A stretch of DNA of 6,406 nt from Candidatus Sungiibacteriota bacterium (lineage in GTDB: Bacteria > Patescibacteriota > Minisyncoccia > Sungbacterales > JACQCQ01), in contig JACOZA010000066.1 of NCBI GenBank assembly GCA_016181565.1, positions 1-6,406 on the forward strand, given 5' to 3'. The translations under genes were made by a program, and so were the position numbers. The notes beneath the pieces are model-generated. The model saw only the letters and a program-made list of their open reading frames with translations. It had not been told where the DNA came from and made no database searches. Each line of letters starts with the position of its first letter. Positions within the stretch are counted from its first letter, which is position 1. Of this stretch, positions 1-4,922 are shown piece by piece.

Positions 1-165
1 AATAAGCCCTTTGCTATCTTGGTTTTTGCGAAGATATAAAGAAAGTTCTTCTGGATTGACAATGATTGGTAGACACCCTTGCTCATGCACGCGGCGCCCG
101 ATCAGGTGCGCATATTGGCCTCCGAAATCGCAAATCACTACTTTGGGCTGTTGTAGTTTTTTCAT
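1..165 (-). CDS. guaA: GMP synthase (glutamine-hydrolysing), N-terminal fragment cut by the window edge
   Basis: Only the first 55 codons are present; the gene continues beyond position 1. The translation begins MKKLQQPKVVICDFGGQYAH and continues LIGRRVHEQGCLPIIV. This matches the start of the class I glutamine amidotransferase domain of GuaA, where a short beta strand leads into D-[FN]-G-[SG]-Q-Y, then L-I-x-R-R and a second strand. GuaA converts XMP to GMP in the cytosol, using ATP and ammonia released from glutamine. The catalytic Cys-His-Glu triad and the ATP-pyrophosphatase domain lie outside the window and cannot be checked. A stand-alone GATase subunit of GMP synthase is possible; other class I amidotransferases fit the GGQY-x-x-LI-x-RR pattern less well. 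The ATG at 165 is the natural start, although the upstream bases ACCAATACGCCAA contain no Shine-Dalgarno site. The gene lies downstream of nrdJ on the same strand, 337 bp away. Confidence 0.85.
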   Translation of the reverse strand, partial: MKKLQQPKVVICDFGGQYAHLIGRRVHEQGCLPIIVNPEELSLYLRKNQDSKGLI

Positions 166-197
166 TTGGCGTATTGGTAATTTTATTATTACACAAA

Positions 198-228
198 GGC
201 CCGATCCCGATACTATCGGAATCGGGCC
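198..228. repeat. 31-base GC-rich palindrome upstream of guaA
   Basis: The arms GGCCCGAT (198-205) and ATCGGGCC (221-228) pair perfectly. A single C-A mismatch follows, then CCGAT (207-211) pairs with ATCGG (215-219) around the loop ACT. On the minus strand the hairpin is followed by TTTGTGTAATAATAAAATT, only loosely T-rich, so it would be a poor intrinsic terminator. It lies 33 bases upstream of the guaA start and could end nrdJ read-through, act as a guaA leader structure, or be an interspersed palindrome. A shorter hairpin of similar sequence (CCGAT..ATCGG) lies at 3397-3416. Confidence 0.65.
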
Positions 229-289
229 CCTCCCAAGCTCAATTAGCAAATTCTCAAGCGAAGCTGGGCGTTTTTTCTTCATCGGCCCG

Positions 290-315
290 CCCGCCGAAGC
301 CTTGGCGCAGACGGG
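290..315. repeat. Degenerate palindromic repeat copy of the CCCGCCGAAGCC type
   Basis: The copy reads CCCGCCGAAGCC followed by TTGGCGCAGACGGG. The ends CCCG and CGGG pair, with one mismatch further in. It resembles a palindrome that I recall as frequent between genes in Parcubacteria contigs, in which a CCCGCC arm and a GGCGGG arm flank GAAGCC-TTGGCGAA; that memory was not checked. A related copy at 4817-4845 shares the GCCG..GAAGC core and the identical end GCAGACGG. Confidence 0.45.
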
Positions 316-329
316 GTTTATAATACAAG

Positions 330-491
330 AGCGCGTAGCGCTACCTTAAGAAAACCCCTAAGCGAGGATATCGCTTTCCAGAAACACTCATCCGAGGAGC
401 GCGCATGGTCCCCGAGCTTTGGCGAGGGGGCGCGACGAGGATGGTGAGTGAGAAATTCCGGCTGGGGAATTTCGAACGCTTTCTGAAAGCG
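330..491. repeat. Tandem array of hairpins immediately downstream of nrdJ
   Basis: Five inverted repeats follow each other closely. AGCGC/GCGCT has loop GTA (330-342). AAGCGA/TCGCTT has loop GGATA (360-376). A large imperfect stem spans 385-450: CACTCA pairs with TGAGTG, TCC with GGA, CGCGC (400-404) with GCGCG (430-434), and CCCC (410-413) with GGGG (426-429), ending in GC-TTTG-GC. GAAATTCC/GGAATTTC is a perfect 8 bp stem with a 6-base loop (452-473). CGCTTT/AAAGCG has loop CTG (477-491). The last ends 11 bases from the nrdJ stop. Read as plus-strand RNA, the large stem offers two possible tandem G-A pairs; read as minus-strand RNA these become weaker C-U mismatches, so the orientation is unclear. 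It may be an mRNA 3' structure, repeat debris or a small RNA. Confidence 0.5.
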
Positions 492-502
492 GTACCCGAG
501 CG

Positions 503-3238
503 TCAAACGCACCCTCCCGACGATTGGCCGCACTGGAGACAGGTCTTGCAAGAGCCGGTTTGAATCATCATGCCGCCGCAAAGACGGCAGACTGTGTCGG
601 CGAATACTACCCCCTCCTTTGATATTTTCGCAGTCGAATCAGTTTCCATAGTATGTGCGGGAATCACCGGGGCGTGAACCGTGTGATTATTCGGATCCGG
701 ATCGTAATCGGCAACGCCTAACTCAAAAAGATCGTCTTTCTCAAGGAAACGGCGCGCCAAATACCGGAAAATATAGTCAGTAATCGAATAGGCAATGGGA
801 ATTTCGGGATTCTCGGTCACGCCTGCGGGTTCATAGCGGCCGTAGATATATTTCCCAGCCAAGGCTTTCAAGGGGACACCGTATTGCAGTGACATCGAAA
901 CGCTTATGGCCAGCGTATCCAGCAGCCCCGAGAGAGTTGAACCTTGCTTGGCAAGCCGGATGAAAATTTCGGCCAAAGTTCCATCTTCGAATATCGAATA
1001 CGTAATGTACCCCTCGTGTCCAGCGATGGAAAACTTGTGCGTCTCGGAACTTCGCGTCGGCGGGAGCCGGCGTTTCGTCGGCTGCAGCGGCAATTTCTGC
1101 TCCTTGGCGCCCCCTTTCCCCGTTGAGGACATCAGGGGTTGTGCGGCTTTTGACCCGTCGCGGTAGATCGCGAAGGCCTTAATCCCCAATTTCCACGCCG
1201 TCATATATGAATCCATAATCTCCTGCGGTGTGGTTTCATAAGGCATATTGAAAGTCTTAGAAATAGCGCCGGAGATAAACGGCTGTGCGGCGGCCACCAC
1301 TCGCACATGTCCCTGCCAAGAAATCGAGCGTTTGCCCTTCGCCGGCGCCACGGCGCAATCAAAGACGGGGAGATGTTCATCTTTCATATGAGGCGCGCCT
1401 TCAATCGTTCCGTGCTCCTGGAGGTAGTTGACGATGTCCTCAATTTCTTCCGCGGAGTAGCCCAGTGTAGCGAGAGCTCGCGGCACTACCTGGTTTACAA
1501 TCTTCATGTAGCCGCCGCCCACGAGTTGCTTCATCGCCACATGCGAGAAAATCGGTTCAATCCCCGTGGAGTCGCAATCCATCATGAAAGAGATGGTGCC
1601 GGTGGGCGCAATCACGGTTGTCTGGGAATTCCTGACGCCATATTGTTTCCCGAGCTCCACCGCTTCATCCCACACGGTCTTGGCCGCTAAGAGAACCGCG
1701 CGATCCGAGATGAGGGTATGTTTAATCTCGGAAACTTTCGCGCGATGTTTCTCCAAGACACGCAGCATCGGCTCGCGATTCACTTGATATCCGGGGAAGG
1801 GCCCGACCCGACCCGCCATCGCCGCCGACTGCCGATAGGCCTCGCCAGTCATGAGCGCCGTTAGCGCCCCCGTCCAGGCGGCAGCCGCTTCCGAGTCATA
1901 GGGGAGACCTATAGAAAGCAAAAGCGCCCCCAGATTGGCATAGCCCAGGCCCAGTTCGCGGAAGTCGTGGGCGTTTTGAGTAATTTTTGCCGTAGGGTAG
2001 GAAGAACCGTCCACCAGAATCTCTTGAGCGGTAATGATAATCCGAACAGTATGCTTGAAAGCCTCGACGTCAAAGGTGTTGTCGTCCCGCAGGAACCGCA
2101 TGAGATTGATCGAGGCTAAGTTGCAGGCGGAATTGTCGAGGTGCATGTATTCGCTGCAGGGATTTGAGGCGTTAATGCGACCGGTATGGGCGGCGGTATT
2201 CCAATCATTAATAATCGTGTCAAACTGAATCCCCGGATCTCCCGACGTATAGGCCGCCTCTGCAATCAAGCGCATCAGATCTCGGGCTTTATAGCTATCG
2301 GCCACTTCACCGGTTGTAATGTATCGCGTCTGCCATTCCGCATCCAGCTCAACGGCGCGCATGAATTCATCCGTCACCCGCACGGAATTGTTGGCATTCT
2401 GGTACTGAATCGAGTTCCAGGCTTCGTTATTCAAATCTGCCATGTTGTAGCCCGCCGCCATGAAGGCGCGAATTTTCTTTTCCTCTTCTGCCTTGCACCG
2501 AATAAACTCCGCAATATCGGGATGATCAATATTCATCACCACCATCTTGGCGGCTCGCCGAGTTGTCCCCCCAGATTTAATCATCGAAGCCACCGAATCC
2601 GCGCCGCGCATGAAAGCCAGCGGCCCCGAAGAAAGACCGCCGCCGGAAAGTGACTCGCGCAACGAGCGCAGCGGCGAAACGTTGACTCCGGCTCCTGAAC
2701 CGTATTTGAAAATCATTCCCTCATTGCGGATCCACTCCAAAATCGACTCCATATTGTCCTGCACATTGAGGATAAAGCAGGCCGAGCACTGCGGATGTTC
2801 TTTGACGCCGACGTTAAACCACACCGGACTGTTAAAAGAAGCTTTTTGATAGAGAAGGATGTAACGCAGTTCATCGGCGAAAGTTTCCGACTCCCGCCGT
2901 GTTTTCAAATGTCCAAATTTCTCGCCCCAGGCTTGAATCACGCCGACCACCCGGTCAATCATCTGGCGGGCTGAATTTTCGCGAACGGGAGTTCCAATTT
3001 TGCCGCGGAAATATTTGGTGGCAACAATCTGGACTGCATTTTGCGACCAAAATTCCGGGAATTCCAAATTATCGAGTTCAATCGACGTTCCATCGAGATG
3101 CTTCATCTTGACAGAACGTGTCACCCATTGCAAAGATGCATCTACCGGCGTCTTCCCATCCGTAAAAAAACGCTTAATTTGGAGCTGAGGCGCTTTAGCG
3201 GAGCGCTCCTCGAGAGCTTTTAATTTGGCTTCGGCCAT
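503..3238 (-). CDS. nrdJ: Adenosylcobalamin-dependent (class II) ribonucleoside-diphosphate reductase NrdJ
   Basis: The 911-residue protein reduces ribonucleotides to deoxyribonucleotides by a thiyl radical generated from adenosylcobalamin, without oxygen or a small subunit. Numbering is from the ATG at 3238. The catalytic block NPCSEYMHLDNSAC holds Asn359, the radical Cys361, Glu363 and the redox Cys372, with the Cys-Glu-Cys spacing of Thermotoga maritima NrdJ. The partner redox Cys is probably Cys154 in SACFILNVQD. APTGTISF (544-551) is the conserved phosphate-binding loop. Residues about 734-831 look like the TSCPD domain of NrdJ. The tail carries a zinc-ribbon pattern (CRLC at 884-887, CKTCLQC at 897-903) and a last Cys910. 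No ATP cone and no intein are seen, and the length is normal. An in-frame TTG at 3304 would add 22 residues unlike the family, so the ATG is preferred. It has no SD. The gene lies between ftsZ and guaA on the same strand. Confidence 0.96.
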   Translation of the reverse strand: MAEAKLKALEERSAKAPQLQIKRFFTDGKTPVDASLQWVTRSVKMKHLDGTSIELDNLEFPEFWSQNAVQIVATKYFRGKIGTPVRENSARQMIDRVVGVIQAWGEKFGHLKTRRESETFADELRYILLYQKASFNSPVWFNVGVKEHPQCSACFILNVQDNMESILEWIRNEGMIFKYGSGAGVNVSPLRSLRESLSGGGLSSGPLAFMRGADSVASMIKSGGTTRRAAKMVVMNIDHPDIAEFIRCKAEEEKKIRAFMAAGYNMADLNNEAWNSIQYQNANNSVRVTDEFMRAVELDAEWQTRYITTGEVADSYKARDLMRLIAEAAYTSGDPGIQFDTIINDWNTAAHTGRINASNPCSEYMHLDNSACNLASINLMRFLRDDNTFDVEAFKHTVRIIITAQEILVDGSSYPTAKITQNAHDFRELGLGYANLGALLLSIGLPYDSEAAAAWTGALTALMTGEAYRQSAAMAGRVGPFPGYQVNREPMLRVLEKHRAKVSEIKHTLISDRAVLLAAKTVWDEAVELGKQYGVRNSQTTVIAPTGTISFMMDCDSTGIEPIFSHVAMKQLVGGGYMKIVNQVVPRALATLGYSAEEIEDIVNYLQEHGTIEGAPHMKDEHLPVFDCAVAPAKGKRSISWQGHVRVVAAAQPFISGAISKTFNMPYETTPQEIMDSYMTAWKLGIKAFAIYRDGSKAAQPLMSSTGKGGAKEQKLPLQPTKRRLPPTRSSETHKFSIAGHEGYITYSIFEDGTLAEIFIRLAKQGSTLSGLLDTLAISVSMSLQYGVPLKALAGKYIYGRYEPAGVTENPEIPIAYSITDYIFRYLARRFLEKDDLFELGVADYDPDPNNHTVHAPVIPAHTMETDSTAKISKEGVVFADTVCRLCGGMMIQTGSCKTCLQCGQSSGGCV

Positions 3239-3396
3239 AGGGGTATAAGTAAGCGCGCAAGGGGTTCTGGCGGCATTCAAGATTGAGGACTTCGAGAGTC
3301 TCAAGCCTCGAAGAGTTTAAAAAAACACCGACGAGAAATGTAATTACTACAGAAGGCCTGGGGCGTGGGTGTGGAACTGAAGATGCTTGAGTGCGA

Positions 3397-3416
3397 TTCC
3401 GATCCAAGAATCGGAA
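3397..3416. repeat. Short hairpin in the nrdJ upstream region
   Basis: TTCCGAT (3397-3403) pairs with ATCGGAA (3410-3416) around the loop CCAAGA. No T run follows on either strand, so it is not a terminator. It shares the CCGAT..ATCGG core with the palindrome at 198-228. It lies about 160 bases upstream of the nrdJ ATG and might belong to the 5' leader. Confidence 0.4.
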
Positions 3417-3499
3417 ATGCGGCGAACGCGTTGCAACTGTTTGTAAATGATTAAAAAGTATATGTATGATACTCCCCGCTTGCGGCACAGCAACCGCGG

Positions 3500-3508
3500 T
3501 TATCCACA
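3500..3508 (+). promoter_or_regulatory. Perfect DnaA box upstream of nrdJ
   Basis: TTATCCACA on the plus strand is identical to the strongest Escherichia coli DnaA box. It lies about 260 bases upstream of the nrdJ start, between the ftsZ terminator and an AT-rich stretch. In E. coli, DnaA boxes upstream of nrdAB tie ribonucleotide reductase expression to replication, so a similar role for nrdJ is possible. There is only one perfect copy and no cluster, so this is not an origin on the evidence here. A 9-mer can also occur by chance. Confidence 0.4.
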
Positions 3509-3553
3509 GCGCCACAATCGATTGATTCATATAAGTATGATTCAACTACGGAA

Positions 3554-3603
3554 GCCAAAACCAACAGGCTTCGGTCATATCGCCGAAGCCTGTTTGTTTT
3601 GGC
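3554..3603 (-). terminator. Intrinsic terminator downstream of ftsZ, possibly bidirectional
   Basis: AACAGGCTTCGG (3563-3574) pairs perfectly with CCGAAGCCTGTT (3583-3594) around an 8-base loop. After one C/T mismatch the stem resumes with CCAAAAC (3555-3561) against GTTTTGG (3596-3602). On the minus strand the GC-rich stem is followed by GGTTTTGG, and on the plus strand by TGTTTTGG, so both directions have a short T tract. It begins about 20 bases beyond the ftsZ stop, the expected place for the end of an ftsA-ftsZ transcript. A weak AT-rich hairpin (AATTTTC/GAAAATT, 3609-3626) overlaps the ftsZ stop just before it. Confidence 0.75.
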
Positions 3604-3624
3604 AGAAAAATTTTCTAAAGAAAA

Positions 3625-4722
3625 TTATTTTTTCCTCCTAAGGAAGGCAGGCACCGCATCCCACTCGTCTTGTTTTTCTTCTGGGGCACTCGCGGTGTCG
3701 CGTTTCATCAGATCTTCGGCGAAAACCGACATGCGTTTCACCTCGGGGCGCTCCTCTTTCCTAGTTTCATGAGGAAATCCCGTCGCAATCACCGTCACTT
3801 TAACCTCCCCCTTCTTTAACCGCTCGTCATGCACCGCGCCGAAGATAATCTTGGCTTCTTTGTCGACATTTTCAGTGATCACCTTGGCGGCTTCGTTAAT
3901 CTCCCACATGGTAAGATCAACACCGCCAGAAATGTTAAACAACACACCACGTGCGCCGTCAATAGAAATATCGAGTAAGGGCGAGTTCACCGCGTTTCGC
4001 GCCGCTTCCACCGCCCGATCTTCTCCCGACGCCACCCCCACGCCCATCAATGCCGAACCCGCATCCTGTAAAATTGCTCGGACATCGGCGAAATCCACGT
4101 TGACAATCCCCGGTAGCGTAATCAGATCCGAAATCCCTTGGACAGCTTGGCGCAACACCTCATCGCACATGTCAAAAGCCGAGAGCAGTGAGGTCTCACG
4201 CGTGATGATTTTCAGCAAGTTGTCGTTGGGGATCTTAATCAGCGCATCTACTCTTTCCTTTAACTGCAGAACCCCTTCTTCGGCAATCCGCATCCGCTGC
4301 GTCCCCTCAAAAGTAAAGGGAGTAGTGGTGACGGCGATGGTGAGCGCTCCGGAATTTTTTGCGACTTCTGCGATAATCGGTGCCGCTCCCGTAAATGTTC
4401 CGCCGCCAACTCCGCCGACAATGAATATCATGTCCGCCCCTTTGACGGCTTCATGGATTTCATCGCGGTTTTCCTCCGCCGCTTGACGGCCGATCATGGG
4501 ATTCATTCCGCCGCCAAGTCCGCGCGTGAGATTCTTCCCAATATGAATTTTTTTGTTGGCTTTGGCGTGATGCAGGTCCTGTGCATCGCAGTTGATGGCG
4601 ATAAAATCCACGCCATGGATTTTATGCTCTATCATCCGCGTCACCGCGTGATTCCCCGAGCCGCCGGGGCCAACAACTTTGATGCGCGCCGATGATTCTA
4701 AATCCGGTTTCGCTTGTGGCAT
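3625..4722 (-). CDS. ftsZ: Cell division protein FtsZ (tubulin homologue) with an altered GTP-binding signature loop
   Basis: The 365-residue protein is the GTPase that forms the division ring at midcell. The N-terminal GTP-binding domain starts with RIKVVGPGGSGNHAV (13-27) and includes AINCDAQDL (42-50) and TRGLGGGMNP (66-75). The tubulin signature reads GGGTFTGAAP (106-115), where nearly all FtsZ proteins have GGGTGTG; the Phe codon is TTT. The catalytic T7 loop NVDFAD (208-213) is intact with Asn208, Asp210 and Asp213. VGVASGEDRA (228-237) and VTVIATGF (309-316) mark the C-terminal domain. A short linker of about 35 residues leads to the C-terminal peptide WDAVPAFLRRKK, which binds FtsA. 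The ATG at 4722 gives the usual N-terminal length. It has no SD, but TATATT lies 5 bases before the ATG, which could mean a leaderless transcript. It lies downstream of ftsA, with a terminator after it. Confidence 0.96.
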   Translation of the reverse strand: MPQAKPDLESSARIKVVGPGGSGNHAVTRMIEHKIHGVDFIAINCDAQDLHHAKANKKIHIGKNLTRGLGGGMNPMIGRQAAEENRDEIHEAVKGADMIFIVGGVGGGTFTGAAPIIAEVAKNSGALTIAVTTTPFTFEGTQRMRIAEEGVLQLKERVDALIKIPNDNLLKIITRETSLLSAFDMCDEVLRQAVQGISDLITLPGIVNVDFADVRAILQDAGSALMGVGVASGEDRAVEAARNAVNSPLLDISIDGARGVLFNISGGVDLTMWEINEAAKVITENVDKEAKIIFGAVHDERLKKGEVKVTVIATGFPHETRKEERPEVKRMSVFAEDLMKRDTASAPEEKQDEWDAVPAFLRRKK

Positions 4723-4727
4723 AGAAT

Positions 4728-4733
4728 AATATA
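4728..4733 (-). promoter_or_regulatory. Candidate -10 box for a leaderless ftsZ transcript
   Basis: TATATT on the minus strand ends 5 bases before the ftsZ ATG. A -10 box at that distance would place the transcription start at or next to the start codon, the usual layout of leaderless bacterial genes. This agrees with the absence of an SD. No TTGACA-like -35 box is visible at 17 bases. The tract may instead be only an AT-rich unstructured ribosome landing site. Confidence 0.3.
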
Positions 4734-4792
4734 GAGAAAATGAAGTTCATTTATTCTGCGCTGTCGCGCAGAATATCTTAATCTTCATTCTC
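4734..4792 (-). promoter_or_regulatory. Long hairpin in the ftsZ leader
   Basis: The inner stem is a perfect 10 bp helix, TATTCTGCGC (4752-4761) against GCGCAGAATA (4766-4775), closed by a 4-base loop. After an internal loop the helix resumes with TGAAG (4741-4745) against CTTCA (4783-4787) and GAGAA (4734-4738) against TTCTC (4788-4792), with a 2-base bulge. It ends 11 bases upstream of the ftsZ ATG, leaving a single-stranded AT-rich tract next to the start codon. It could influence initiation or mRNA stability. There is no real T run, so a terminator role is unlikely. Confidence 0.5.
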
Positions 4793-4816
4793 CAAAGTTA
4801 CGCTTACCCTCCTTGC

Positions 4817-4845
4817 GCCGCCGCTGAAGCTAGGGCGGCAGACGG
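4817..4845. repeat. Palindromic repeat copy, second member of the GCCG-GAAGC family
   Basis: GCCGCC (4817-4822) pairs with GGCGGC (4834-4839) around GCTGAAGCTAG, and the unit ends with GCAGACGG (4838-4845). The same ending and a similar core occur at 290-315. An alternative pairing joins CTGAAGCT (4824-4831) with AGCTTCAG (4862-4869), enclosing the neighbouring hairpin at 4848-4864. It is probably an interspersed palindrome, but it may have been taken up into the ftsZ leader structure. Confidence 0.45.
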
Positions 4846-4847
4846 TC

Positions 4848-4864
4848 GCTCGCCTACGGCGAGC
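4848..4864. repeat. Perfect 7 bp hairpin GCTCGCC-TAC-GGCGAGC
   Basis: GCTCGCC (4848-4854) and GGCGAGC (4858-4864) pair perfectly around the loop TAC. No T tract follows on either strand, so it is not a terminator. The hexamer CTCGCC recurs at 4879-4884 and 4910-4915, so GGCGAG could pair with any of three partners and allow alternative folds. Confidence 0.55.
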
Positions 4865-4882
4865 TTCAGAGGACTCTCCTCG

Positions 4883-4911
4883 CCGACACAAACCTTACTG
4901 ATTGGTATGCT
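4883..4911 (+). promoter_or_regulatory. Candidate sigma-70-like promoter for the plus-strand micro-ORF
   Basis: CCGACA (4883-4888) matches the -35 consensus TTGACA at four of six positions. A 17-base spacer follows, and then TATGCT (4906-4911) matches the -10 consensus at four of six. The bases TGG directly before it form an extended -10 element. Transcription would start near 4918, leaving AGGAG in the leader ahead of the ATG at 4931. The match is modest and could be chance. Confidence 0.25.
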
Positions 4912-4915
4912 CGCC

Positions 4916-4922
4916 GGAGGAG
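4916..4922 (+). promoter_or_regulatory. Strong Shine-Dalgarno site GGAGGAG before the micro-ORF
   Basis: GGAGGAG is followed by the 8-base spacer AACACAAA and the ATG at 4931. It is the only SD with normal spacing seen ahead of any start codon examined in this window, and it is on the strand opposite to all the main genes. TCTCCTC (4875-4881) can pair with GAGGAGA (4917-4923) and would mask it in a longer transcript. Confidence 0.4.

Larger units (their letters stand above)
166..502. other. Intergenic region between nrdJ and guaA, rich in inverted repeats
   Basis: This 337 bp gap holds no convincing gene. The plus-strand open frames that cross it are antisense to guaA and resemble no family. 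It contains, from left to right, a long GC-rich palindrome (198-228), a degenerate copy of a palindromic repeat (290-315), and a run of hairpins filling most of 330-491 up to the nrdJ stop. A minus-strand TATTAT (325-320) could be a -10 box for guaA, but no good -35 box lies 17 bases upstream, so no promoter is called. No classical intrinsic terminator with a T run was found after nrdJ. The nearest candidate is the hairpin at 360-376, which on the minus strand is followed by AGGGGTTTTC. Confidence 0.6.
3239..3624. other. Intergenic region between ftsZ and nrdJ
   Basis: This 386 bp gap contains the ftsZ terminator (3554-3603), a perfect DnaA box (3500-3508), the palindrome CAATCGATTG (3515-3524), an AT-rich stretch around 3440-3475 with the inverted repeat AGTAT/ATACT, and the hairpin at 3397-3416. 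The nrdJ promoter must lie here, but no convincing -35/-10 pair was found; TTATAC just before the nrdJ ATG is a weak candidate for a leaderless start. No cobalamin riboswitch B12 box and no clear NrdR box pair was recognised. A minus-strand open frame (3195-3545) crosses the whole gap and overlaps nrdJ out of frame. It is judged non-coding. Confidence 0.6.

Noticed and set aside
66..323. Plus-strand open frame with a membrane-helix-like segment
   Set aside because: It lies antisense to the start of guaA, has no SD and no family resemblance, and runs through the palindromes at 198-228 and 290-315. The hydrophobic stretch comes from the complement of ordinary guaA and AT-rich sequence.
440..500. 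tRNA or tmRNA T-arm suggested by TTCGAAC at 472-478
   Set aside because: The flanking bases do not form the 5 bp T stem, and no acceptor stem or anticodon arm lies nearby. TTCGAA is simply the space between two hairpins.
3195..3545. Minus-strand 116-codon frame across the nrdJ-ftsZ gap
   Set aside because: It has no SD, its sequence looks like translated non-coding DNA (rich in Arg, Ser and Pro with no domain), it overlaps nrdJ out of frame by more than 100 bases from the TTG or 44 from the ATG, and it contains the DnaA box and hairpins. It is kept only as a low-interest observation.
3239..3553. Cobalamin riboswitch or NrdR box upstream of nrdJ
   Set aside because: No B12 box (GCCACTG-type core) and no pair of ACACAATATATTGTGT-like sites could be found. 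The AGTAT/ATACT repeat near 3460 does not match NrdR spacing or sequence.
3447..3641. Plus-strand 64-codon frame near the ftsZ end
   Set aside because: It passes through the long ftsZ terminator hairpin and into the ftsZ 3' end, has no SD, and resembles nothing known.
3851..4486. Plus-strand 211-codon frame opposite ftsZ
   Set aside because: It is a mirror frame of the well-supported ftsZ gene, and its Ser/Ala/Pro-rich composition is typical of an antisense shadow.
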